A stretch of DNA of 40,706 nt. It comes from Pseudomonas sp. 30_B. Its GTDB lineage: Bacteria > Pseudomonadota > Gammaproteobacteria > Pseudomonadales > Pseudomonadaceae. Position 1 is the first letter of the stretch. Each line of letters starts with the position of its first letter. The notes under the pieces were generated by a model. That model saw only the letters and a list, made by a program, of their open reading frames with translations. It was not told where the DNA came from and searched no databases. Both the position numbers and the translations under genes were made by a program. Positions 16,255 through 24,274 of this stretch are shown here, piece after piece. Location: NCBI RefSeq assembly GCF_017491605.1, contig NZ_JAFGYY010000034.1, positions 1-40,706 on the forward strand. Direction: 5' to 3'.

Positions 16255-16704
16255 ATGTCCGTGACACTTGCCACCCCCGCCGATCTCGACGATCTGGTGC
16301 CGCTGTTCTCCGGCTACCTCGATTTCTATGCAGTGCCCGCACCGCATACGACGATCCGTGGCTTTCTCCAGGCGCGCATCGAACAGGGCCAGTCCACCGT
16401 GTTCATTGCCCGCAGTCCCGATGGCCTGGCCGTGGGCTTCGTCCAGCTCTATCCGTTCTTTGCCTCGCTGATGCTGCAACCGGCCTGGCTGGTCAGCGAC
16501 CTTTACGTGATGCCCGCCGCGCGCCGCGACGGTTACGGCGAAGCACTGATGAACGCCGGCCGTGCCCATGCCGAAGCGACGGGCGCCTGCGGCCTTATGC
16601 TGGAAACGGCCAAGACCAACCGCGCCGGTCAGTCGCTCTACGAGCGCCTGGGCTACCAGCGCGACGAGAAGTTCTACACCTACTGGCTGGATCTTTCCGC
16701 CTGA
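16255..16704 (+). CDS. GNAT family N-acetyltransferase
   Basis: A 149-aa single-domain GNAT enzyme using acetyl-CoA. Seen: N-terminal beta-alpha unit LATPADLDDLVPLFSGYLDFY, VGFVQLYPFF strand, WLVSDLYVMPAARRDGYGEALM (motif A; the acetyl-CoA pyrophosphate loop appears as RRDGYG in place of the usual Q/RxxGxG/A), and a C-terminal LETAKTNRAGQSLYERLGY with the conserved Asn and Tyr general acid. The acceptor is unknown. Start at 16255 (GGAGGATCC upstream); a 40-residue longer reading from 16135 has no SD. The next gene begins 13 bases downstream, so the pair is one transcript, matching PAO1 PA0483-0484. Confidence 0.9.
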   Translation: MSVTLATPADLDDLVPLFSGYLDFYAVPAPHTTIRGFLQARIEQGQSTVFIARSPDGLAVGFVQLYPFFASLMLQPAWLVSDLYVMPAARRDGYGEALMNAGRAHAEATGACGLMLETAKTNRAGQSLYERLGYQRDEKFYTYWLDLSA

Positions 16705-16717
16705 CGGAGGCTGCCCC

Positions 16718-17236
16718 ATGGATCACCTCGTTCTCACGGTCATCGCCCCGGACCAGCCGGGTCTGGTGGAACGCATCGCCCAGTGCATCGCCGCACACGG
16801 CGGCAACTGGCTGGAAAGCCGCATGTCACGCATGGCCGGGCAATTCGCCGGCATCCTGCGGGTGGCGGTTCCCGCCGAGGGCTACGACGAACTGGTCGAG
16901 GGCCTGCAGGGGCTGTCGGTCCACGGCATCCGTGTGCTGCTGGCGGAGAGCGGTATCGAACCGTCGTGCAACTGGAAGCCGATCCATCTGGATCTGGTCG
17001 GCAACGATCGCCCCGGCATCGTCCGCGATATCACGCGTCTGCTCACCGAACATGGAGTCAACCTCGAGCGCCTGACCACTGAAGTCCTGCCGGCGCCGAT
17101 GAGCAGCGAGCCGCTGTTCCACGCCGAGGCGCTGCTGGCGGTGCCGCTGACCCTGCCGCTGGAAACCTTGCAGGAGCGCCTGGAGGAGCTGGCGGATGAC
17201 CTGATGGTGGAGTTGAATTTCCACAGCGGGGATTGA
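16718..17236 (+). CDS. Tandem ACT-domain protein, GcvR-like
   Basis: A 172-aa protein of two ACT domains. The first (about 3-75) opens DHLVLTVIAPDQPGLVERIAQ and contains HGGNWLESRMSRMAGQFAGI; the second (about 90-170) opens HLDLVGNDRPGIVRDITRLL with HGVNLERL. Both show the PG(L/I)V loop that binds amino acids in this fold. The architecture is that of the glycine cleavage repressor accessory protein GcvR, which acts by binding GcvA, but no gcv gene is here, so an amino-acid-sensing regulator of unknown target is the safer call. ACGGAGG is 7 bases from the ATG. Longer in-frame readings overlap the GNAT gene. Confidence 0.87.
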   Translation: MDHLVLTVIAPDQPGLVERIAQCIAAHGGNWLESRMSRMAGQFAGILRVAVPAEGYDELVEGLQGLSVHGIRVLLAESGIEPSCNWKPIHLDLVGNDRPGIVRDITRLLTEHGVNLERLTTEVLPAPMSSEPLFHAEALLAVPLTLPLETLQERLEELADDLMVELNFHSGD

Positions 17237-17894
17237 TCCGCCAACCCTTCGTTTCCCATTTGTGGGTAAGTCTGTGGGCTCTCTGTGATTGGATTTGCAG
17301 AGGGCCCATGTTCATTGGGCTGCAGGCTTCATCGCTTATCCACGCGCCGCAGCGGTGCTGTGCACAGATCGCGTGGATCGCTCCGTGAGCTTTCTGTTGA
17401 TAACTCTCTATGGGCCAGTGATGGCGGTGCCTGTAGGGATTTGCTCGTTTTCTGAACGGCTCCTTCGCTCCTGGCGTACCGCCGAATGAAAAAAGCGCGC
17501 TGGCCCGTGGCTGTGCACAAAACCTTTGGATGAGTCTGTGGAAAGGCCGTTGGTAGATGGCTGAAAGCCTTTGTTGGCGCGGTCTGTGTGGAATTGTCCA
17601 CGGACTGACCGGAAAGCCTCGGATGACTCACAGCATACGGGGATGAGCCTGTGGAAAAGCGCTGGAAATATCGCTGTATCCCCGGTTTTCCGTGGCTTTG
17701 CGAGGTTTGATCGAAAAATGATCGAAAGCGATGCAGGCGAACAGCTCAGTCAGCGCTACGTCGGCAGGGCTGGGGATAAGAAGCCGAGCGAGGCGCTTAT
17801 CCCCGTTTGTGCGGGATGGGGCTGTGGATAGTCTGGTGGCTGCTTGCTGCAAGCCCCAATTCGCGGGGCTTACAGCGATGCGGTCAAAAATCGA
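17237..17894. other. 658-base gene-free region rich in DnaA-box-like 9-mers and dyads
   Basis: No convincing ORF on either strand. The stretch is full of TGTGG(A/G)-type words: TGTGGGTAA 17261, TTATCCACG 17336, TGTTGATAA 17395, TGTGGAAAG 17537, TTGTCCACG 17594, TGTGGAAAA 17650, TGGGGATAA 17771, TTATCCCCG 17797, TGTGGATAG 17823. Most are one to two changes from the DnaA box TTATCCACA or its complement. Also present are CTGTGCACAG (17358-17367, perfect palindrome), GGGGATAAG..CTTATCCCC (17772-17780 and 17796-17804) and near-repeats GGATGAGTCTGTGGAAA (from 17528) and GGATGAGCCTGTGGAAA (from 17641). It lies between the ACT gene and rarD, which converge on it. Confidence 0.6.
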
Positions 17895-18782
17895 TCAATT
17901 GCCGCGGGAGAGGCGATACCAGATGTCCAGGCTGTACACCACCAGCGCCAGCCAGATGCAGCCGAAGGACAGCAGGCGGGTGCTGTCCAGGTGCTCGCCG
18001 AACAGGAAGATGGCCTGCAGCAGCACCAGGGTCGGTGCCAGGTATTGCAGGAAGCCCAGCGTGGCGTAGGGCAGGTGGCGTGCGGCGGCGTTGAAGCACA
18101 CCAGCGGCACCAGGGTGATCGGGCCGGCAGCGGCGAGCCAGATGGCGTCCTTGGTGGTCCAGAAATCCGCGTGCACGCTCGGGCCGTCGGCGAACAGCAC
18201 CAGGTAGCCGATCGCCAGCGGCAGCAGGATCCAGGTTTCCACCACCAGCCCCGGCAGCGCAGCCACCGGCGCCTGTTTGCGGATCAGCCCGTAGAAGCCG
18301 AAGGTCAGCGCCAACGCCAGCGACACCCAGGGCAGGCTGCCCAGTTGCCAGAGCTGCTGGGCCACGCCCAGCGCAGCGAGCCCCACGGCGACCCACTGCA
18401 GCGGGCGCAGGCGTTCGCGCAGGATCACCAGGCCCAGCAGTACGTTGATCAGCGGGTTGATGTAGTAGCCCAGGCTGGCCTCGATCATGTGGCCGTTGTT
18501 CACCGCCCAGACATAGACCAGCCAGTTGCTGGCGATCAGCAGGCCGCTGGCGGTGAGCACGGCGATGCGCTTGGGGTTCTCGCGCAGTTCGCGCCACCAG
18601 CCGGGATGTTTCCACACCAGCAGGAGCAGGGCGCCGAATACCGCGGACCAGATGGCGCGGTGGGTGATGATCTCCAGCGCGGGAATACGTTCGAGCAGTT
18701 TGAAGTAGATCGGGAAGAGCCCCCAGATGACATAGGCAGTCAGGCCCAGGGCATAGCCCCGGCGGGGATTGGCGGTAGCCAT
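17895..18782 (-). CDS. rarD: RarD-type EamA/DMT transporter
   Basis: A 295-aa inner-membrane protein of the drug/metabolite transporter superfamily, RarD group (historically 'chloramphenicol-sensitive protein'). Ten hydrophobic segments are visible, grouped as two EamA repeats. Group-typical motifs are YVIWGLFPIYFKLL, EIITHRAIWSAVF, ASNWLVYVWAVNNGHMIEASLGYYINPL and TLGFLQYLAPTLVLL. The physiological substrate is not established. AAGGATGTTCC precedes the ATG at 18782. No partner gene. It corresponds to PAO1 PA0485. Confidence 0.9.
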   Translation of the reverse strand: MATANPRRGYALGLTAYVIWGLFPIYFKLLERIPALEIITHRAIWSAVFGALLLLVWKHPGWWRELRENPKRIAVLTASGLLIASNWLVYVWAVNNGHMIEASLGYYINPLINVLLGLVILRERLRPLQWVAVGLAALGVAQQLWQLGSLPWVSLALALTFGFYGLIRKQAPVAALPGLVVETWILLPLAIGYLVLFADGPSVHADFWTTKDAIWLAAAGPITLVPLVCFNAAARHLPYATLGFLQYLAPTLVLLQAIFLFGEHLDSTRLLSFGCIWLALVVYSLDIWYRLSRGN

Positions 18783-18926
18783 GGAACATCCTTGGTTAGG
18801 CAGCTAATGAGTGGCTGGCTAATTCTAGGGTGCGAGTCGGGGCTTGTCTGTGCTGCTGCGGTGGATGACGCAGGTGCGTCTTCGAATATGCGTAACGTTG
18901 GCGTTACGGTACGACTCCGGAACCTT

Positions 18927-19045
18927 GTAGGAGCGCCCCATGGGCGCGATCGCGGGCATGGCCCGCTCCTACGGTTAGCGGAGGCTTGAGCGTATTGCGG
19001 ACGGAGTCCCCGCATATGCGTGTAGGAGCGGACTCCGTCCGCGAT
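18927..19045. repeat. Two REP doublets of different stem classes
   Basis: First doublet: GTAGGAGCGCCCCATGGGCG at 18927, with an inverted partner ending GCCCGCTCCTAC at 18972 (stem GCGCCC/GGGCGC). Second: ATTGCGGACGGAGTCC at 18994-19009 facing GTAGGAGCGGAC..GTCCGCGAT at 19022-19045. They fill the gap between srkA and rarD (18783-19078), which otherwise holds nothing recognisable. The outer GTAGGAGC is constant while the inner stem differs. Confidence 0.8.
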
Positions 19046-19078
19046 CCGGCCATCAGGCCGGCAAGCGAATGCCGGCGA

Positions 19079-20053
19079 TCAGAACAACCGCAACGGCTCC
19101 TCATCCAGCGCCGCCAGCTGTTCGCGCAGCACCAGCACCTGATCGCCCCAATACCGCTCGCTGCCGAACCAGGGGAAGCTCGGCGGGAACGCCGGGTCGT
19201 CCCAGCGCCGCGCCAGCCAGGCGCTGTAATGCATCAGACGCAGGGCGCGCAGGCCTTCGATCAGCGGCAGCTCGCGCGGGTCGAAGTCGTGGAACTCCTG
19301 GTAGCCGTCGACCAGTTCCGAGAGCTGCCCGAGGCGCTCCTGGCGCTCGCCGGCAAGCATCATCCACAGGTCCTGCACGGCGGGGCCCATGCGGCAGTCG
19401 TCGAGGTCCACGACGTGGAAGGTCTCGTCGCGGCACAGCAGGTTGCCGGGGTGGCAATCGCCGTGCATGCGGATGGGCGTGTAGCTCACCCGCGCGTAAA
19501 GCTCGTCGATCTTCTTCAACAGGTCGCAGGCCACTGACTCGTAGGCCGGTAGCAGGCTTTTCGGAATGAAGTTGCCTTCCAGCAGGGTCGCCAGGGACTC
19601 ATGGCCGAAGTTCTGCGGCGTCAGCGCTTCGCGGTGCTCGAACGGACGGTTCGCGCCCACGGCGTGCAGGCGGCCGAGCAACTGGCCCAGGCGATAGAGC
19701 TGGTCGAGATTGCCCGGCTCCGGTGCGCGGCCGCCACGGCGGGGGAACAGGGTAAAGCGGAAGCCGGCGTGCTCGAACAGGGTCCTGCCCTCGTGGACCA
19801 GCGGCGCCACCACGGGCACTTCGCATTCGGCCAGCTCGGCGGAGTAGGCGTGTTCTTCGAGGATCGCCTCGTTGGTCCAGCGGCCCGGGCGGTAGAACTT
19901 GGCGATCAGCGGTTCGCTGTCTTCGATGCCGACCTGGTAGACGCGGTTCTCGTAGCTGTTGAGCGCGAGCACGCGGGCGTCACTCAGGAAACCGATGCTT
20001 TCCACCGCATCCAGAACCAGGTCGGGAGTGAGGTCGGAGAAGGGATGAGACAT
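19079..20053 (-). CDS. srkA: Stress response kinase A (YihE/SrkA-like)
   Basis: A 324-aa cytosolic Ser/Thr protein kinase with the aminoglycoside-phosphotransferase-like fold; E. coli SrkA (328 aa) protects against stress-induced death. Seen: NSYENRVYQVG (nucleotide loop), Lys52 in PLIAKFYRPGRW, catalytic HGDCHPGNLL (197-206, Asp199 as base) and the Mg-binding DLDD (216-219), then MGPAVQDLWMM. All catalytic residues are present. Start at 20053, giving the family's MSHPFSDLTPDLVLDAVES opening; SD is weak (GGAT). A much longer in-frame reading (to 20536) runs into modE and is an artefact. It corresponds to PAO1 PA0486. Confidence 0.92.
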   Translation of the reverse strand: MSHPFSDLTPDLVLDAVESIGFLSDARVLALNSYENRVYQVGIEDSEPLIAKFYRPGRWTNEAILEEHAYSAELAECEVPVVAPLVHEGRTLFEHAGFRFTLFPRRGGRAPEPGNLDQLYRLGQLLGRLHAVGANRPFEHREALTPQNFGHESLATLLEGNFIPKSLLPAYESVACDLLKKIDELYARVSYTPIRMHGDCHPGNLLCRDETFHVVDLDDCRMGPAVQDLWMMLAGERQERLGQLSELVDGYQEFHDFDPRELPLIEGLRALRLMHYSAWLARRWDDPAFPPSFPWFGSERYWGDQVLVLREQLAALDEEPLRLF

Positions 20054-20181
20054 GGCGACGATCCGGGCAGTGTACAGGCCGCCTAGTGTACCCCCGCGAG
20101 CGGTTTGCCTCAGCGCCTGTTTCCACGGGCCCGGCATCGGCTTCTGCAGGGGCTGCAGTGCGGCCGATGGGGCTGGGAAAG

Positions 20182-20946
20182 CTAGAGCGGCGTGCCGAGG
20201 ATCACCTGGGCCGGGGAGAACTGCGCGCGGACCTGGGCGCCAGGCTTCAGGCGCAGGATCTCGATGCGTTCCGGATCGGTCAGGGCGCAGAGCATCTGCC
20301 CGCTGGGCAACTGGATGCGCACTTCGCTGGGACCGTCGTCGGCCTCGCGGATGTCGTCGATGTGGCCTTCCAGCGCGTTCAGTCCGTCCGGGCAGGGAAT
20401 GTGCGGCAGGTCGACGTACAGCCAGCCGGCCTTCATCAGCGCGACCACCGGCTGGCCGTCGCGCAGCTCCAGCTTCTCGGTGCTTTCGCGGGTGACCCGC
20501 GCCTGGATGCGCGAGCCGCCGGGCAGCTCGACGCACACCAGGTCATTGAGCCCGGCGGGTTCGATGGCGCAGATGTGTCCGTGCAGCTGGTTGCGCGCGC
20601 TGGTGCGCATCATCAGGCGGCCGATCAGTTCCAGGTCGGCCTGGTGCTCGACGTTCTCGACGATGTGCTCGCGCAGGGCTTCCAGGCGCTGGTAGAGCGC
20701 CAGCAGGCGTTCGCCGTCGGCGGTCAGGCGTGCGCCGCCGCCGCCCTTGCCGCCGACGCTGCGTTCCACCAGCGGGCGGTCGGAGAGGTTGTTCAGTTCG
20801 TCGATGGCGTCCCAGGCGGTCTTGTAGCTCATCCCGGCGGCCTTGGCGGCGTGGGTGATCGAGCCGAGCTGGGCGATCTGCGCGAGCAGGGCGATGCGTT
20901 GCGGGCGGCGGGTGACGTGCTGGGTCAGCAGGCTGAGGGTGGTCAT
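20182..20946 (-). CDS. modE: Molybdate-responsive regulator ModE
   Basis: A 254-aa dimeric DNA-binding regulator. The N-terminal winged HTH (about 15-80) carries RIALLAQIAQLGSITHAAKAAGMSYKTAWDAIDELN and the ERSVGGKGGGGARLTADG wing, both classic ModE. Two Mop/TOBE domains follow (about 124-190 and 196-252; NQLHGHI..., VRIQLPSGQMLCALT...) that bind molybdate. In the molybdate-bound state it usually represses modABC and activates molybdoenzyme genes. No modABC genes are in the window, so it acts in trans. No strong SD is seen, but the start fits the family. Confidence 0.93.
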   Translation of the reverse strand: MTTLSLLTQHVTRRPQRIALLAQIAQLGSITHAAKAAGMSYKTAWDAIDELNNLSDRPLVERSVGGKGGGGARLTADGERLLALYQRLEALREHIVENVEHQADLELIGRLMMRTSARNQLHGHICAIEPAGLNDLVCVELPGGSRIQARVTRESTEKLELRDGQPVVALMKAGWLYVDLPHIPCPDGLNALEGHIDDIREADDGPSEVRIQLPSGQMLCALTDPERIEILRLKPGAQVRAQFSPAQVILGTPL

Positions 20947-21039
20947 GGTTTCGCGAGTGCTTATTGGTATGCGGCGAGGCTCCTTCGCTCGCCGGCAAAA
21001 GGCAAGGGAAAATTGCCCGGAATGTCGACGAGCGGTCGT

Positions 21040-21762
21040 CTATTCCGGGGCCGGCGTGCGCGCCAGGCAGTAGACGTCGACCCGCCTCGCGCCGGCCTTG
21101 TGCAGCTCGCGGGCGATGAACTGGGCGGTGGCGCCGGTGGTCAGCACGTCGTCCACCAGGGCCAGGTGCTGGCCTTCGATCCGCGCGCCAGCGGCCACGG
21201 CGAAGGCCCGGCGCAGGTTGCGTTTGCGCGTGGCGGCGTCCAGGCCCTGCTGCGCCGGAGTGTCCTGAATGCGCCGCAGCGTCCGGTTATCCACCGGCAG
21301 GCCCAGCGGTTCGGCCAGCCAGCCGGCCAGCAGGGCGGCCTGGTTGAAGCCGCGCTGGCGCTCGCGTTGGCGCGACAGCGGCACGGGCAGCAGGCGATCC
21401 GGGCGCGACAATCCCTCGTCGAAGGCGTGCGCGAGATGACGCGCCAGCAACTGCGCGAGCAGCCGTCCGAAGGGGGCGTTGGCCTGGTGCTTGAAGCGGG
21501 TGATCAGGGCGTCGACGGGGAAGCCGTAGCGCAGCGGCGTTTCGACTCGCTGGAAAGCCGGCGTGCGACGCAGGCATTGCCCGCAGGTGAGGCCGGCGAC
21601 CGGCAGCGGCAGGGCGCAGATCGTGCAGTGCCCGGCGAGCCATGGCAGGTCGTCATCGCAGCCGGAGCAGAGCGGCAGGGCAGGGTGCTCTGCCAATCCG
21701 CCGCACAACAGGCACTGCACGCGAGGGCGCCACCACACCGGGCGCCATTGCAGTAAGCGCAT
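21040..21762 (-). CDS. comF: ComF family phosphoribosyltransferase-like protein
   Basis: A 240-aa protein. A double zinc-ribbon N terminus with cysteine pairs at 17/20, 32/35, 46/49 and 60/63 is followed by a type I phosphoribosyltransferase domain with the PRPP loop VDDVLTTGAT (203-212). Also seen: RFKHQANAPFGRLLA and PVPLSRQRERQRGFNQA, both typical of ComF. ComF is needed for DNA uptake during transformation, probably in coupling to ssDNA handling; enzyme activity is uncertain. GGAGGGGTGGA directly precedes the ATG. In many pseudomonads comF sits right next to bioB; here 7 kb of accessory genes separate them (inference from remembered synteny). Confidence 0.92.
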   Translation of the reverse strand: MRLLQWRPVWWRPRVQCLLCGGLAEHPALPLCSGCDDDLPWLAGHCTICALPLPVAGLTCGQCLRRTPAFQRVETPLRYGFPVDALITRFKHQANAPFGRLLAQLLARHLAHAFDEGLSRPDRLLPVPLSRQRERQRGFNQAALLAGWLAEPLGLPVDNRTLRRIQDTPAQQGLDAATRKRNLRRAFAVAAGARIEGQHLALVDDVLTTGATAQFIARELHKAGARRVDVYCLARTPAPE

Positions 21763-21786
21763 TCCACCCCTCCATGGGGGCAGGTA

Positions 21787-22080
21787 TCAGTGGATCAGCC
21801 AGCTCAGGACCAGCAGCCCCAGCACCGTCCAGATCAGCCCGCCGAAGATCGAGCGCCGCAGGAAGGCGCGGATGCCACTGTAGAGCAGCAGCAGGCCGAG
21901 GAAGAGCAGGACGAAGCTGAAGATCGAGACGTCGATTCCGACGGCGCGTGCCAGGCCGTGGAAGAAATCGTCCATGGCGCGCCAAAGGCCGCCGAGCAGT
22001 CCCGACAAGAGGTCGACGATGAAACGGATGGCCTTGCCGACCATCTGGCCGAGGCTGTCGAAGAATCCTTCTGTTCCCAT
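21787..22080 (-). CDS. Small conserved membrane protein
   Basis: A 97-aa protein with an amphipathic N-terminal helix (GFFDSLGQMVGKAIRFIVDLLSG) and two membrane segments (about 54-67 and 80-97) separated by a basic loop (IRAFLRRS), ending WLIH. AGGAG lies 11 bases upstream of the ATG. It lies 24 bases upstream of comF and downstream of the LysR gene, all on the minus strand, so it may share the comF transcript. Function unknown; it corresponds in position to PAO1 PA0490. Confidence 0.8.
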   Translation of the reverse strand: MGTEGFFDSLGQMVGKAIRFIVDLLSGLLGGLWRAMDDFFHGLARAVGIDVSIFSFVLLFLGLLLLYSGIRAFLRRSIFGGLIWTVLGLLVLSWLIH

Positions 22081-22137
22081 CTGGGTAATGACTCCTGAAT
22101 GTCCTGATGGATTGGAGCGTTGGAGTACGCGCCGGGT

Positions 22138-23055
22138 TCAGCGGCGTGTACTGCTCAGTTGCGGGGCGAGGAAAGACTGCCGGAAGTATTCGCGGAACGC
22201 CTTCATGGCCTGTGTCATTCCGCGCTCACGGTGCCAGGCCAGGCCCACGCTCATCGAGGGGACCGGGTCGACCAGACTCAGGGTTTCGATGCGTTTGCCT
22301 TCCAGCGACCAGGGGCGGTAGACCAGGTCCGAGAGGATAGCCACGCCGGAGCCGTTGGCGACCATGCTGCGCACCGCTTCCACCGAACTGGTGCGCAGGA
22401 TCACGCGAGGCTCCTGTCCGCTGGCCTGCCAGTAGCGCATCGACGACTCACCCGCCTCATCGACCGTGAGCATGATGTAGGGCTCGTCGGCGACATCCGC
22501 CAGCGCCACCGCCGGGCGCTCGGCCAACGGATGACGAACCGGCAGCCAGAGCCGGCGGGTGGAGCTGAACAGCGTTTCCGAGGCGACCTGCGGTTCGGTC
22601 AGGTTGCCGGTCAGCACCACGGCCATGTCGTAGCGGCCATCGAGCAGCCCCTGCTCGATGTCCACCCGCTCCTGCTCGTGCAGGTGCAGGCGCAGGTCCG
22701 GGTACCACTGGGCCAGGCGCTGCAGGTGGTGCGGCAGGAAGTAGCCCATCACGGTGTAGCTGGCGGCGAGGTTCAGGCTGCCGTTGAGCTGGGTGTCGGG
22801 CAGCGGGCTGTTCAGGGCGTCATCCACGCTGCGCAGGATCGAATAGGCGTGGTTGAGGAAGTGCCGGCCGTTGTCGGTCAGCGTCATGCCCTGGGCTGTG
22901 CGGGTGAACAGCGCGGCGCCGAGCAGGCTTTCCAGTTCCTGGATCGCACTGGTGACCGCCGACTGCGAAATGTGCAGGTTCACCGCCGCCTGGGAAATCT
23001 GCCCGACCTCCGCGGTGGCGACGAAATAGCGCACCTGGCGCAGGGTGAAAGCCAT
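22138..23055 (-). CDS. LysR-type regulator divergent from the carboxylase/Pxp cluster
   Basis: A 305-aa LysR protein. HTH (about 3-60): FTLRQVRYFVATAEVGQISQAA..LHISQSAVTSAIQELESLLGAALFTRT. The effector domain (about 90-295) has the LNLAASYTVMGYFLP opening and ERVDIEQGLLDGRYDMAVVL. It is transcribed away from the pxpA-like gene across 130 bases, so it is the natural candidate regulator of that operon (inference). Its effector would be the operon's substrate or product. It corresponds to PAO1 PA0491. Confidence 0.92.
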   Translation of the reverse strand: MAFTLRQVRYFVATAEVGQISQAAVNLHISQSAVTSAIQELESLLGAALFTRTAQGMTLTDNGRHFLNHAYSILRSVDDALNSPLPDTQLNGSLNLAASYTVMGYFLPHHLQRLAQWYPDLRLHLHEQERVDIEQGLLDGRYDMAVVLTGNLTEPQVASETLFSSTRRLWLPVRHPLAERPAVALADVADEPYIMLTVDEAGESSMRYWQASGQEPRVILRTSSVEAVRSMVANGSGVAILSDLVYRPWSLEGKRIETLSLVDPVPSMSVGLAWHRERGMTQAMKAFREYFRQSFLAPQLSSTRR

Positions 23056-23185
23056 GGGAATCGCTCCGACAGGTATCGATTTTTCAGAATCAAGTCTATC
23101 GGATAATAAATCTACCCAATACCGGCGTCGCGACTTAACGTCACCTCACTGACCTTGCGCATTCCAATACAGAGGCCACGCGGTG
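23056..23185. promoter_or_regulatory. Divergent LysR/pxpA-like promoter region
   Basis: An AT-rich stretch (23076-23120; ATCGATTTTTCAGAATCAAG, then TCGGATAATAAATC) contrasts with the GC-rich flanks and must hold both promoters and the LysR sites. A GATAAT (23102-23107) is a plausible -10 for the rightward operon, but no good -35 is seen and I cannot define the operator exactly. Confidence 0.45.
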
Positions 23186-23944
23186 ATGAAAACAGTCGAT
23201 CTCAATTCCGACATGGGGGAAGGCTTCGGTCCCTGGACCATTGGCGATGGCGTGGACGCGGCGATCATGCCGCTGATCAGCAGCGCCAACATCGCCACGG
23301 GTTTTCACGCCGGTGACCCGAACATCATGCGTCGCACCGTCGAACTGGCCCTCGAACACGGCGTCGGCATCGGCGCCCATCCCGGTTTCCGCGACCTGGT
23401 CGGCTTCGGCCGCCGGCACATCAACGCGCCCGCCGTCGAACTGATCAACGACATGCTCTACCAGCTCGGCGCCCTGCGTGAATTCGCCCGCCTGTACGGT
23501 GCGCGGCTGCAGCACATCAAGCCCCACGGCGCGCTGTACATGCACCTGGCGCGCGACGAGCAGGCGGCCCACGCATTCGTCGAAACGCTGCAGCGCATCG
23601 ACCCCGAGCTGCTGTTGTTCTGCATGCCCGGCTCGGCCACCTGGCGCGCCGCCCAGAAGCTGGGCCAGCCGACGGTGCGCGAGTTCTATGCCGATCGCGA
23701 CTACGACAACAGCGGCTCCATCGTCTTCATCCGCCGGGTGACCGCACTCGATCCGCAGGCGGTCGCGGCCAAGGTGCTGCGGGCCTGCCAGGAGGGGCGC
23801 GTACGCACGGTGGAGGGCGACGACATCGAGATCGCCTTCGACTCGGTCTGCATCCACAGCGACACGCCCGGCGCGCTGGCGCTGGTCCAGGCCACCCGCA
23901 CAGCCCTGCTGGGCGCGGGCATCGCCATCAAGGCGCCGCGCTGA
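23186..23944 (+). CDS. LamB/YcsF (PxpA-like) protein, 5-oxoprolinase subunit A family
   Basis: A 252-aa TIM-barrel-like protein. Family motifs: DLNSDMGEGFG (4-14), SANIATGFHAGDP, GIGAHPGFRDLVGFGRR, HIKPHGALYMHLA and CIHSDTPGA near the end. In bacteria PxpA with PxpB and PxpC forms ATP-dependent 5-oxoprolinase. The section YADRDYDNSGSIVFIRRV departs from the usual ADRxYxxdGxLVxR form, so the substrate may differ. It leads an operon with a biotin carrier, biotin carboxylase and PxpB/C-like proteins. Start: AGAGG (23171-23175) is 7 bases from a GTG at 23183 and 10 from the ATG at 23186; they differ by one residue. Confidence 0.85.
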   Translation: MKTVDLNSDMGEGFGPWTIGDGVDAAIMPLISSANIATGFHAGDPNIMRRTVELALEHGVGIGAHPGFRDLVGFGRRHINAPAVELINDMLYQLGALREFARLYGARLQHIKPHGALYMHLARDEQAAHAFVETLQRIDPELLLFCMPGSATWRAAQKLGQPTVREFYADRDYDNSGSIVFIRRVTALDPQAVAAKVLRACQEGRVRTVEGDDIEIAFDSVCIHSDTPGALALVQATRTALLGAGIAIKAPR

Positions 23945-24015
23945 GCGCTCCCCGCGTCGCGGGAACACTTCTTACTGCATCTGCCATCCATACATTCGAA
24001 CAATGAGGAACAGTC

Positions 24016-24264
24016 ATGGCCGAACATAACGTGCAGTCGCCCTTGCCGGGCACTTTCTACCGCAAGCCGACGCCGGATGCCCCGGTCTACGCCGAGGTCG
24101 GCCAGCGGGTCGAGCCCGGCAGCGTGATCGGGCTGGTCGAGGTGATGAAGCAGTTCTCCGAAGTCCACGCCGAATGCGCCGGCACGCTGCAGGCCTTCCT
24201 GGTGGAGGACGGCGACCCGATCGAGCCGGGACAGGAACTGGCGACCATCCGCGTCGACGCTTGA
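24016..24264 (+). CDS. Mini biotin carboxyl carrier protein
   Basis: An 82-aa biotinyl domain with nothing else: no long Pro/Ala-rich N-terminal extension as in AccB (~150 aa). Biotinylation hairpin GLVEVMKQFSEV, with target Lys45. The residue before the Met is Val rather than Ala, but the MK core is intact. It carries carboxybiotin between the biotin carboxylase just downstream and a carboxyltransferase, here probably the KipI/KipA-like pair. Good SD (GAGGAACAGTC). It is 71 bases after the PxpA-like gene and 10 bases before the carboxylase. BirA from elsewhere must biotinylate it. Confidence 0.87.
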   Translation: MAEHNVQSPLPGTFYRKPTPDAPVYAEVGQRVEPGSVIGLVEVMKQFSEVHAECAGTLQAFLVEDGDPIEPGQELATIRVDA

Positions 24265-24274
24265 GGACCGGGCC

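Noticed and set aside
17329..17852. Three short ORFs (17329-17631 minus, 17571-17831 plus, 17628-17852 minus)
   Set aside because: They overlap one another on both strands, have no SD or family pattern, and consist of the DnaA-like repeat material.
18927..19045. CRISPR array
   Set aside because: The repeats are palindromic pairs of unequal spacing and different stems with no regular spacers and no cas genes; they are REP elements.
20054..20536. N-terminal extension of the SrkA frame over modE
   Set aside because: The extension is antisense to modE and of unusual composition; SrkA proteins start at the MSHPFSDL position.
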